NCBI GenBank assembly: GCA_016719785.1
Contig: JADJYJ010000018.1
Coordinates: 124,001 to 188,000, forward strand
Length of the DNA stretch: 64,000 nt
Direction of reading: 5' to 3'
Source of the DNA: Candidatus Amarolinea dominans
GTDB lineage: Bacteria; Chloroflexota; Anaerolineae; SSC4; Amarolineaceae
Part shown: piece by piece, positions 41,601 through 48,417 of the stretch
Position numbering within the stretch: position 1 is the first letter of the stretch
Layout: every line of letters begins with the position of its first letter
Notes under the pieces: model-generated
Seen by the model: the letters and a program-made list of their open reading frames with translations, nothing else
Database searches by the model: none
What the model was told of the DNA's origin: nothing
Position numbers and translations under genes: made by a program

Positions 41601-43990
41601 GTGGAAAGATCGCCGAGACTGCTGTCAACCACGGCCGGCGCGTCGGGGGATGTGACGCGCAGGAGGATTTTGGCCGCGGCTGACTGCGGCTGCGCTGCGC
41701 TGATCGCCCCAGCCTCTTGACCAGCGCCCGCTCCAGTCTCTTGACCGGCATCTGTCGGCGGCGCGATCTGATTGAGCAAGGCAGCCGTCGGGTTCGCAAC
41801 GGGGACACGCTCCGTCTGCGCCGCCGCGGCGGCCTGCGAGCCAGAAGCGCAGCAATCGCACGCTTCCTGTTGACCCGCGTTGTAAGCATCATTGCCGATC
41901 GAGGTCTTGTTGACAGCGTTGAAGTAGACGGACGCGGCCGCGTAGCAGTTCTGGCGGGCGATGGGGTCAATGGGGAAGCTGCTGTCGCACTTGAAGCGCA
42001 TGTCGTCCTGAAAGTTGCCGTCGCAGGTGTTCTTGTGGCCGGCGCCGGCATTGCACGAGCCATAGCAGACATCGTGCGCGTTGCAGGCTTCGGTAAAGCA
42101 GATGTACGACACGGTTCCCAGGGCTGTGAGCACCGGCGCGCAGTCAGGAATCGCGTAGCCGTAACCTTCAGGCCCACAGCCGTTGGGCTGCGGCACGTAG
42201 GTGGGCTTGGGAATACGGTTCGGACAGTCGGCCAGGTTGGAAACCGCGGTGCGTGGCACCGGCCCGGCCGAGGTGCAACATTGCGTCAAAGGGTTGATAC
42301 CGGGACAGTTGTTGGGCGGCAGCGTCTTGATTGGGCCGCCCTTGCCGCGTGCGCCTGGCTGCGTGCCGTGCCAGCCCGGCGCCACAATGCCATAGCCAGG
42401 ATCGGTGCAGACGCGGGCGCCATCCGCGCTGACGGTCATGGGCGCGACGGCCTCGAAACGACCGGTGTCGTGGTTGAAGCTGTAGAGGGCCATCTTGGTG
42501 CCGGGGAAAGGAGCAAAGCCGGTGCTAGGCTGCGGCAGGTTGGGCATGCAGATGGGCGCCGGCGCGTCGAAGTTTTCCGGGCCGTTGGTCTGCACGGTGA
42601 TGACGATCGGGAAGTCCAACTCCGGCGGCAGCGGGCTGGGCAGGCGGTCCGGCGGCACCGGCGCAATGCCCACGGAACCGCCGCGCGTGCCGTTGTTGGC
42701 GAAGAGGGAATCAGCCGGCACGGTGATCTGCGTGCCCGATAGTTCGGGGTGGGCCTGAATCACGGCCGCTGGAAAGGTGATGGCTGTGGGGTTGCTGACG
42801 CTGACGGCCTGCAGGGTGTCAGGCGCAATCAACGGCAGATAGATATTGCCAATGTTGGTGCTCTGCCCCGGCGCCGATGCCCACTGTTTGCCGACGAAGG
42901 GATAATAGGCGCCTGGCGGCACCGTGGCAGTGGCGGTACGGCCATCGATGTGGACAAAAAAGCTGCCGGCCGGCGCTGGGTTCAGACAGAAGGCGCCGTC
43001 GTTGGCGCTATCGGCGCGCATGGTCGCCTCAGCGCCATCCACCGTGATACGCACACCGGCCAGCGGCACATCGGTCGTTTCGCCGTTGGGTGTAAGGCCC
43101 AGTTCCGAGGCGAACACGGTGCCGCACACCTGCGTGCCGGGCACGGTGGAAAGGGAGAGCGTGTCGAAGTCAATTGTCCCACTGCCACCGGCCAGGCCAT
43201 TACCGCGCACATCCATGGCATAGCCATTCGCGTCGGCCACCGCGTCGCCGTTGATGGTGACGCGCACGCGCGCGCTGGCCGGCAGGTCATCATCGTAAAA
43301 GAGGGTCACGGTCTTCATGTCGGAGGAGAGATAGAGCCGGGCGCTGAGGGTCTGGCCGGCGAAAGTGGCATAGAAGTTGGAAGGGAGGACGGCCGCGGCG
43401 TCAATGGGCGCGCTGAAACGGATGACGGTCTCGCGCGTGATGGATACATCATCTTCGCCGTTGGTGGGGCTGCTGTCGGCGATCCTGGTAAACGGCTGGT
43501 ACCAACGGACGGCCACGCGCACGATATCTAGCACGCTGTTTTGATTGTCATGGTTGACATCGGTGACTGCACAACCGGGGTCTGTCAGTGGGTGCATGAA
43601 GCAGCCGCTGGTGCGCGCAAGGTCTTGGATGTCCACGACACCGTCGCTGTTGATGTCCGGCTTCATCGGCGCGAGGGGCGCCTGGGCAAAGCCAACCGAA
43701 ATAAAGGCGTTGACCAGCCATACCGGCACGGCCGCGCGCCAGTTGCGCAGGCTGTGGCGTGACGGCTGCAAAATCGGCCAGGTCAACAGGCTCCAGAGCA
43801 AGGGCACTACCAGCGCCAGGCCGATCACGGTTGGCCAGGTGCGGCCGCGTGGACGTCGTGGCGCCGCGGCCCGATAGGCCGTTACGCGGGGCGTACGCAG
43901 GACTACGGCCAGCAAGAGGACCGTAGCCAACAACAGGGCGCCGATGAGAATCTCGGCCAATGGGGCGTGCGGAACACGCAAATAACGCAT
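35636..43990 (-). CDS. giant surface protein with phospholipase-A2-like domain and 192-aa repeats
   Basis: A 2784-aa protein from ATG 43990 (GAGGAGG site). Two membrane helices lie at about 10-32 and 50-70. A dockerin/EF-hand-like pair (DINSDGVVDIQDL, about 110-165), an SbsA-type Ig domain (about 167-277) and a carboxypeptidase-regulatory-like domain (about 283-363) follow. A Cys-rich phospholipase-A2-like domain lies at about 597-717, with the catalytic CNAHDVCYG. Next come Asp-rich thrombospondin-3-type repeats (867-922), an LVIVD-type propeller (925-1233) and Ig-like domains (to about 1457). Beta-helix autotransporter-like repeats then run to the end. Five copies of a 192-residue unit occupy about 1729-2625. 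It is probably exported and surface-exposed. No C-terminal anchor or outer-membrane barrel is visible. Confidence 0.88.
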   Translation of the reverse strand: MRYLRVPHAPLAEILIGALLLATVLLLAVVLRTPRVTAYRAAAPRRPRGRTWPTVIGLALVVPLLWSLLTWPILQPSRHSLRNWRAAVPVWLVNAFISVGFAQAPLAPMKPDINSDGVVDIQDLARTSGCFMHPLTDPGCAVTDVNHDNQNSVLDIVRVAVRWYQPFTRIADSSPTNGEDDVSITRETVIRFSAPIDAAAVLPSNFYATFAGQTLSARLYLSSDMKTVTLFYDDDLPASARVRVTINGDAVADANGYAMDVRGNGLAGGSGTIDFDTLSLSTVPGTQVCGTVFASELGLTPNGETTDVPLAGVRITVDGAEATMRADSANDGAFCLNPAPAGSFFVHIDGRTATATVPPGAYYPFVGKQWASAPGQSTNIGNIYLPLIAPDTLQAVSVSNPTAITFPAAVIQAHPELSGTQITVPADSLFANNGTRGGSVGIAPVPPDRLPSPLPPELDFPIVITVQTNGPENFDAPAPICMPNLPQPSTGFAPFPGTKMALYSFNHDTGRFEAVAPMTVSADGARVCTDPGYGIVAPGWHGTQPGARGKGGPIKTLPPNNCPGINPLTQCCTSAGPVPRTAVSNLADCPNRIPKPTYVPQPNGCGPEGYGYAIPDCAPVLTALGTVSYICFTEACNAHDVCYGSCNAGAGHKNTCDGNFQDDMRFKCDSSFPIDPIARQNCYAAASVYFNAVNKTSIGNDAYNAGQQEACDCCASGSQAAAAAQTERVPVANPTAALLNQIAPPTDAGQETGAGAGQEAGAISAAQPQSAAAKILLRVTSPDAPAVVDSSLGDLSTGVHYFAIRNWFTDVVVQRGRTGANGIAHENLNLQARTLYRQYILQPSTLLVGFADFTTPLDGLTIDLPPTYLGNSTAADSDGDGLNDDGELVMGTQVNNPDSDGDGVNDGAEVQQGTDPLGGLIAQTGIIATTQTPGPAVDICAVNDLVAVAEMETGVSIFNVFNSINPTIMAQVNTPGQAQSVACGDNNLLAVADGSGGLAVIDFSDPPAAFISHQVNLGGSVHAVASAGSLAYAGLTNGNVVVVDMQSGTVLQTISAGAAAIEDLSTEKENLFVLLDSQLRAYSVAQGILTFQGQTATTGYVAEGITGRKRLFVGGGFAYATSYPGYDVFDVQNLAFPVRVGNASTPGPNSFKQIVANGSGLGVATVGVNPRNDGTHDLWLYDVSDPTRTGDLLTTFSTPDVARAVAIYNGLAYVADSAGGMHVMSYLAYDTQGIPPTIALSTNFVSGQAEEGKVMRVTAAVADDSQVRSVQFYINDVQTQTDGNFPFEVRFITPRINPPPAPGRPGQPQDAIFTLRARAIDTGGNATWSDTMTVTLTADATAPQVTLVAPASNSVNIQGGVSAVAVTFSEPVDPASLTAATFRLFNAGNDGQLGTGDDQLVSGGVIEYRSDVNMAVLSFGAPLPPQLYRVDVSTGVTDLVGNALVAAFSSTFRVNQPVTWASDNSGFWDVGSNWSGGSAPTASDFVIISRPSAAITVTVRFGGATARSVTSDETLEINGGVLTVATPSTSAGPVKVSGGTLGGGDWVLQSGLAWSGGTVDVANARMTVNGAVSISGSATKSLWRGTLDLLGTTTWSGSGAISLSNGAVINNQAGATFNAEADQVFNSIQLGGAFNNFGAFRKQNSAGTTTFTGSIGFNNYGNLQLQSGTLAIASNGTQTGDAQLSAGTVLQFTGGTYGLNNASNISGGDVLISSATVNINGQINVQNLRMTGGALGGSGTLTVTQNMTWTAGSWNDNGTTVIPVGATLVINGSVSIWQHTVHNKGTTIWSGAGDISISNGSVFNNLAGALFEAQNDRTINSIQLGGAFNNAGVFRKLNGAGNTTVTSVTFNNSNLVQVQSGTLKPSGGGTSSGVFNVSSGAVLDFTSSHTLNNATFDGPGLTRHSSGTLTLTGPVTAQLWHMTGGTLGGSNTLTVTQNMTWTAGSWNDNGTTVIPVGATLVINGSVSIWQHTVHNRGTTTWSGAGDISISNGSVFNNLAGALFEAQNDRTINSIQLGGVFNNAGVFRKLSGAGNTTVTSVTFNNSNLVQVQSGTLKPNGGGSSSGVFNVSSGAVLDFTSSHTLNNATFDGPGLTRHSSGTLTLTGPVTAQLWHMTGGSLGGSNTLTVTQNMTWTAGSWNDNGTTVIPVGANLVINGSVSIWQHTVHNKGTTTWSGASDISISNGSVFNNLAGALFEAQNDRTINSIQLGGVFNNAGVFRKLSGAGNTTVTSVTFNNSGSVEAQSGTLKPGGGGTSSGVFDVSSGAVLDFTSSHTLNNATFDGPGLTRHSSGTLTLTGPVTAQLWHMTGGSLGGSNTLTVTQNMTWTAGSWNDNGTTVIPVGANLVINGSVSIWQHTVHNKGTTIWSGAGDISISNGSVFNNLAGALFEAQNDRMINSIQLGGVFNNSGTFRKLSGTGDTTLTSVTFNNSNLVQVQSGTLKPGGGGTSSGVFDVSSGAVLDFTSSHSLNNATFDGPGLTRHSSGTLTLTGPVTAQLWHMTGGTLGGSNTLTVTQNMTWTAGSWNDNGTTVIPVGATLVINGSVSIWQHTVHNKGTTIWSGASDISISNGSVFNNLAGALFEAQNDRTINSIQAGGVFNNAGVFRKLNGAGNTTVTSVTFNNSGSVEALSGTLGFVGGYSQSAGSLTLGGGNVQANGTLALNGGSLNGVGTVTANVSNSGQIAPGNGGAGALAIVGAYTQAAGGTLNIELGGLTAGSQHDQLTVSGAVTLNGTLNVTLINGFSPAVNDNFIVLIYASRSGTFSAIAGNGNTYSPLYNAGNLTLVAQ
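36120..38803 (-). repeat. five near-identical 576-bp tandem repeats within the giant gene
   Basis: The unit beginning MTGG(T/S/A)LGG starts at 38803, 38227, 37651, 37075 and 36499, exactly 576 bp apart. The fifth copy is partial, diverging near 36118. Differences are few and mostly synonymous or conservative. The pattern implies recent amplification or ongoing gene conversion, and is a place where short-read assembly could mis-count copies. Confidence 0.95.
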
Positions 43991-44019
43991 GATAAGTCCT
44001 CCTCGTGAAAATCCCGCTC

Positions 44020-44550
44020 TCAGCTTGAGATTTGGGGATTGAGATATGGGGTTTTTCCCGTGCGCCACCAGGGGCGGAAACCGATGTAGGCAATGATCAG
44101 GGCGGTGGTCACGATGCTGTTGAACCAGAAATGCAGTTCGAGGATGGGGAAGAAATTGCCCAGGATACCCGGCGTGGGCGACAACATGCCGAGGCCAAAA
44201 TACTGCCAGATACGCACACTATGTTCCAGGACGTGGTATCCCTGAAACCAGAGCGCAAACTGCAGAGCCAGCGCGGCGGCCTGGCTCTCGCGCCAGATGC
44301 CGGGATTGCGGCGGTAGAGGATGATCGTCGCCAAAAGGGCAACCCACAACGCCAGGCTATAGAGAAAATGCACCAGCTCGAAATCAAACCAGAGGCCCAG
44401 GAGGCCAGGAAAACGGTTGAGATGCCAGGCATATTTCTGAAACATCTGGATGACATGCTCAACGTTGTGAAACAGTTGGATGACCAGGGTGCTCGTGAGT
44501 GTGATAAAACCGAGACCGACCGGGTCAAGGCGAAGCGACTTGGCGGACAT
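44020..44550 (-). CDS. small integral membrane protein
   Basis: A 176-aa protein from ATG 44550 (AAGGAGT site). About four hydrophobic helices are visible (FITLTSTLVIQLFH, FLYSLALWVALLATIIL, AALALQFALWFQGYHVLEH, FNSIVTTALIIAYIGF). Helices 1 and 3 carry HNVEHVIQ and HVLEHSVR, both with an HxxEH pattern that could bind metal or heme. It ends 29 bp before the giant surface-protein gene and is likely co-transcribed. I do not recognise the family; the His motifs are seen directly, their role is a guess. Confidence 0.8.
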   Translation of the reverse strand: MSAKSLRLDPVGLGFITLTSTLVIQLFHNVEHVIQMFQKYAWHLNRFPGLLGLWFDFELVHFLYSLALWVALLATIILYRRNPGIWRESQAAALALQFALWFQGYHVLEHSVRIWQYFGLGMLSPTPGILGNFFPILELHFWFNSIVTTALIIAYIGFRPWWRTGKTPYLNPQISS

Positions 44551-44690
44551 GGTTGACTCCTTCTCGTTTGTGGGTACGCACCGATTTTCTGGCCGGCTGC
44601 CGACAAACAGGCAGCCAAAGCCAACCATATGATAGCCGCCGCGACTATTCATTCTCCAGACCAAAAAGTGCTCAGTTTTTCACGGTTGTT

Positions 44691-44718
44691 GGGGCATGAG
44701 GTGGGGCAGGCGTGAGTC
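44691..44718. repeat. dispersed ggggcatgaggtgggg palindrome copy
   Basis: A close reverse-complement relative of the arms at 29101-29129, here alone in the 368-bp gap between two minus-strand genes. The rest of this gap holds the heptamer array and no other gene. Confidence 0.6.
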
Positions 44719-44818
44719 TTGGCGTTGGGGGGATCCAGAAAGATTGTGTGGAACGCAGCGAATCGGGTAAAATAGCGCGGTTCGATTTTCGATCTCAGGT
44801 CTCCGGTCTAAGAACAGA

Positions 44819-44934
44819 GATCAGGGATCAGAGATCAGAGATCGGGTTTCGTGGAAGAAGGGAGTTCCTCCGGTCTCCGGTCTCCAGTCTTCAATCTCCG
44901 GTCTCCGATCTCCGATCTCAGGTCTCCGAGGTCC
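44819..44934. repeat. double heptamer array around a conserved 25-bp centre
   Basis: Four purine 7-mers (gatcagg/gatcaga/gatcggg, 44819-44846) precede tttcgtggaagaagggag (continuing to 44871). Nine pyrimidine-side 7-mers (ggtctcc/gatctcc class, 44872-44934) follow, roughly the reverse complement of the first set. The last units enter the 3' end of the 64-aa gene. The same 25-bp centre occurs at 48228-48252. Confidence 0.92.
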
Positions 44935-45112
44935 GTTGCAGCAAAAACGCAGTTAGCGCAGCCAGATCGGCAAAGCCGATGCGCTGACCGCTGCTTGGGT
45001 CTTCCAGGCTGAAACGCCACACGGGGGTCTCGGTGGTCTTCTCCTGCCAGATACGTAAGAGATAGGCGTGATAGGCGTGATTGGCGTGATTATGGAATGA
45101 TCGCATGGTCAT
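44918..45112 (-). CDS. 64-aa conserved small protein
   Basis: ATG 45112 is preceded by GGAGAT. The product has an N-terminal His/Asn/Ala repeat (NHANHAYHAYLLRIWQE) and a C-terminal WRFSLEDPSSGQRIGFADL segment. From memory, this resembles a recurring small-protein family in Chloroflexota (YLLRLW...WR.SL.D..TG...GF.sL..L..FL), of unknown function. The last residues QRTSET are encoded by the heptamer array. It diverges from the SARP regulator 172 bp away, so the two may be functionally linked. Confidence 0.65.
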   Translation of the reverse strand: MTMRSFHNHANHAYHAYLLRIWQEKTTETPVWRFSLEDPSSGQRIGFADLAALTAFLLQRTSET

Positions 45113-45284
45113 GGTGTTGGGTATCTCCAGGTGCGCTCACAGTAACGTTGCAGCAGGGTAACACGTCATCGTAAAGAAATCGTGAATTGACACGCCAACC
45201 CGTCGCCCATGCCTTGCCGGGACACCGTCACATCATGAAATCAGGTCGTCCCGTGTCATCCATGTCTGATTCTCAGGTTGGAGA

Positions 45285-48191
45285 ATGAAAACGGAACTTC
45301 GCATTGCGCTCCTCGGTAAGCTCGAATTCACCCTCGACAACACGCCACTAACCGGTTTCATCACCAGCAAGGTGCCCGCTCTGTTGGTGTACCTGATACT
45401 CAGCGACCGCGCCCTGGCGCGCGAGCGTCTGGCGGAGATGTTTTGGGGCGAGATGTCCGACACAGATGCCAAGAGCAATCTGCGCCAGCTTCTGGTCAAC
45501 CTGCGTCACCTCTTGCCGGTTCATGTCCTCACCACCCGTGAGTCGGTTACCTTCGACCATACGCAGCCGTTTTGGCTCGACGTGCAGGCTTTCGAGGAGA
45601 ATCTGCGCCTGGCCGCAACCGCGCCTGATGCCGCGGCGCGTGTGCAGCATTTGCGGCAGGCCGTCACCCTCTACCGCGGTGATTTTCTCGAAGGCTTTCA
45701 TGTGCGCGATGCGCCCGATTTCGATGAATGGCTGACCTGGCAACGTGAACGCCTGCGCGAACAGGCCTGGCAGGCCTTGCACACCCTGGCCGCGCACTAT
45801 GCGCAGCGGCGAGAATACCTGGCCGGCATCGAGTGCCTGCGCCGCCTGCTGGCGCTCGACTCCTGGCGCGAAGAGGCCCACAGCCAGCTCATGCTCCTGC
45901 TGGCGCGCAGCGGTCAGCGTTCGGCCGCCCTGGCTCAATACCAAATCTGCCGTCGCACCCTCGCCGCCGAGCTGGGGGTCGAGCCGTCCGCCGAAGTGAC
46001 AGCGTTGTATGAACGCATCCGCGCCATCGGCGCCTTGCCGTCCCTACCCGCCGTGTCCGCTCCCTTGGTGGGACGCCAGGCTGAACTGGATGACCTGGCC
46101 GCCCGCCTGGCCGATCCCGCCTGCCGCCTGCTGACGATTATCGGGCCAGGCGGCATCGGCAAGACGCGACTGGCGCTGGCACTGACCCACTGCGCGCTGC
46201 AGCAGGGCGATTTCATCAACGGCGCCTGTCTGGTGAATCTGGCCGCCATCACGCACCCTCATCACCTGCCGGCAACGCTGCTCGAAGCCTTGCAGGCGCC
46301 GAATGTCGGCGGCAACGATCAGTCTCAGCAGTTGCTCGACCTTCTGCGCAACCGCGAGCTGCTGCTCGTACTCGACAACTTCGAACATCTTCTGCCCGCC
46401 GCCAGCCTCTTGGTGGACATCATGCAACAGGCGCCGGCCGTCAAACTTCTGATCACCTCGCGCACGCGCTTGGGCCTGCGTGACGAGCGGCTCTTTCATC
46501 TCGATGGGCTGGCCTTTCCAACGACCGACACAGCCGTTGATCCGCTGTCTTTTGACGCCGTGGCCCTCTTCGTTGCATGTGCGCAACGCCAGCATCGGTA
46601 TTTTGCGCCCACGGCCGCCGATTATCGGGCCATTGTGCAGATCTGTCGCCTGCTGGCCGGCATGCCGCTCGGCTTGGAACTGGCGGCCGCGCAGGCGCCC
46701 GCATTGTCCTGTACAGAAATTGCCGAACAACTCGGCCGCACCAGCGACTTCCTGGCCGCCACCTGGCCAGATGCTCCGCCCCGCCATCGCAGCCTGCGCG
46801 CCGTTTTCGAACACGCCTGGAACTTCCTGACCCCGGAGGAACAGGTCACACTGGCGCAGGCGAGCGTCTTCGCCGGCAGTTTCGACGCGCCGGCCGCACG
46901 CGGCCTGCTGGCGGAGGTGAAACCCCTGGCGAACCTGGTCAACAAGTCGCTGCTGCGTCATCTGCCCGACGGACGCTATGAGCTACACCCGGTGGTGCAT
47001 CAGTATGCCGCGGACAAACTGGGCAACTGGCCCGATCTGCAGGCTACCACCCTGGCGCGGCACGCGGCCTATTTTGCCGCGTTCCTGCACGAGCGCGAGT
47101 CGCGGCTCAAGGGCAAAGACGGACAGGCGGCGTTGGTCGAGGTGAGCGCGGTGGCCGCGGAGATTCGCCGCGCCTGGCAATGGGGTACACAAGAGGTGGA
47201 TAGCCGCGTGCTACGCCAGGCGATGGAAAGCCTGATGGTTTTCTATGACCTGCGCGGCCCTTTTCAGGAAGGACACGCCGCCTTCCGCGAGGCGAGCACA
47301 CGCGTACAGGAAGCCTGGCTGGCGTTGAGCGAGGCAGCGCAGGCGGCGCAACCGCAGCTCGCACGGCTGCTGGCCGGGCTGCTCATTCGCCAGGGCTGGC
47401 TTGGTTTTCGCCTGGCGCGCTACGATGAGGCGCAGCGGTTGATCGAGGAGGGCATGGCGCTCTTTCAGCGTGTGGGTGTGCGCACCGACCTGGCCTATCC
47501 CCATCTGTTTCTCGGCGCCGTGGCGTATGGCAAGGGTGATTACGCCGCCGCCCTGCCTCACTTTGAAAGCAGCCTGGCGCTCTACCGCGAGGCTGGCGAT
47601 CACTGGGGCATGGCTGGGGTGCTGGGGAACCTGGGCGAGGTGTGCAGCGTGATGGGGAACCCGACCCAGGCCCTGATCCATCTGCGCGAGGGATTAGCCG
47701 TGGCACGCGAGGTCGGTGACCCCAGCATGTTGGTACACACGATGAACACCCTGGGAGGCGCCCTGTGCCTGGCCGGCGCCTACGCTGAAGCCGAACAGCT
47801 CCTGCACGAGAGCGAGTCGCTATGCACGGAAAACGGTTACACTTATCTCAACGTCATGGCGCTGCGCAACCTGGCCCTGGCCCTCGTGCGCCAGGGCGGC
47901 AGCGCGGCGGCGCGGCAGACCTACCACCGCGCCTTACAGATTGCGCTGAACGGGCAACTGGGCGATCTCGCACTGCTCGTCATCAGCGAAGCGGCCGTCA
48001 ACATCGCCGCGCCGCGTGATCCCGCGCAAGCCGTGGCCTGGCTGACGCTGGTCATGCGCCATCCGGACGCCAGCGCCGAAACCAAACGCAAGGCCGCCGT
48101 GCAGCGCAGCGCCCTCTCTACAGAGATGCTGCCTGCACACGCGGCCCGTTCGTTGACTTTGGAGGATGTTCTGGCAGAGATTGGGGATTAG
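45285..48191 (+). CDS. SARP-type regulator with BTAD, NB-ARC ATPase and TPR domains
   Basis: A 968-aa signal-transduction ATPase. A winged-helix DNA-binding domain spans about 1-95 and a bacterial transcriptional activation domain (BTAD) about 95-240. The NB-ARC/STAND domain has Walker A GPGGIGKTR near 286 and Walker B LLLVLDNFEH, and TPR-like helices run from about 640 to the end. STAND proteins of this type switch between ADP-bound inactive and ATP-bound active states on ligand binding. The target genes are unknown. It diverges from the 64-aa gene and converges on the glycine cleavage operon. Its TAG lies in the first unit of a heptamer array. Confidence 0.93.
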   Translation: MKTELRIALLGKLEFTLDNTPLTGFITSKVPALLVYLILSDRALARERLAEMFWGEMSDTDAKSNLRQLLVNLRHLLPVHVLTTRESVTFDHTQPFWLDVQAFEENLRLAATAPDAAARVQHLRQAVTLYRGDFLEGFHVRDAPDFDEWLTWQRERLREQAWQALHTLAAHYAQRREYLAGIECLRRLLALDSWREEAHSQLMLLLARSGQRSAALAQYQICRRTLAAELGVEPSAEVTALYERIRAIGALPSLPAVSAPLVGRQAELDDLAARLADPACRLLTIIGPGGIGKTRLALALTHCALQQGDFINGACLVNLAAITHPHHLPATLLEALQAPNVGGNDQSQQLLDLLRNRELLLVLDNFEHLLPAASLLVDIMQQAPAVKLLITSRTRLGLRDERLFHLDGLAFPTTDTAVDPLSFDAVALFVACAQRQHRYFAPTAADYRAIVQICRLLAGMPLGLELAAAQAPALSCTEIAEQLGRTSDFLAATWPDAPPRHRSLRAVFEHAWNFLTPEEQVTLAQASVFAGSFDAPAARGLLAEVKPLANLVNKSLLRHLPDGRYELHPVVHQYAADKLGNWPDLQATTLARHAAYFAAFLHERESRLKGKDGQAALVEVSAVAAEIRRAWQWGTQEVDSRVLRQAMESLMVFYDLRGPFQEGHAAFREASTRVQEAWLALSEAAQAAQPQLARLLAGLLIRQGWLGFRLARYDEAQRLIEEGMALFQRVGVRTDLAYPHLFLGAVAYGKGDYAAALPHFESSLALYREAGDHWGMAGVLGNLGEVCSVMGNPTQALIHLREGLAVAREVGDPSMLVHTMNTLGGALCLAGAYAEAEQLLHESESLCTENGYTYLNVMALRNLALALVRQGGSAAARQTYHRALQIALNGQLGDLALLVISEAAVNIAAPRDPAQAVAWLTLVMRHPDASAETKRKAAVQRSALSTEMLPAHAARSLTLEDVLAEIGD

Positions 48192-48402
48192 AGATCAGAG
48201 ATTAGAGATTCGAGATCAGAGATTGGGTTTCGTGGAAGAAGGGAGTTCTTCCCCTTCTCCGCCTCTCCCCTTCTCCCCTTCTCCCCTTCTCTCGTTCTCC
48301 CCTTCTCCCCTTCTCTCGTTCTCCCCTTCTCCCCTTCTCTCGTTCTCCCCTTCTCCCCTTCTCCGCCTCTCCCCTTCTCCCCTTCTCCGCCTCTCCGCCT
48401 CT
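48186..48402. repeat. heptamer array, conserved 25-bp centre and octamer array
   Basis: Six 7-mers (gattaga/gatcaga class, 48186-48227) start in the SARP stop codon. The centre tttcgtggaagaagggag... (48228-48252) follows. Nineteen 8-mers then run 48251-48402 (ccccttct, ccgcctct, ctcgttct), including a 24-bp higher-order unit ccccttct-ccccttct-ctcgttct three times. The array ends 16 bp from the gcvPB stop. Confidence 0.95.
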
Positions 48403-48417
48403 TCTCTGATCTTCCCC

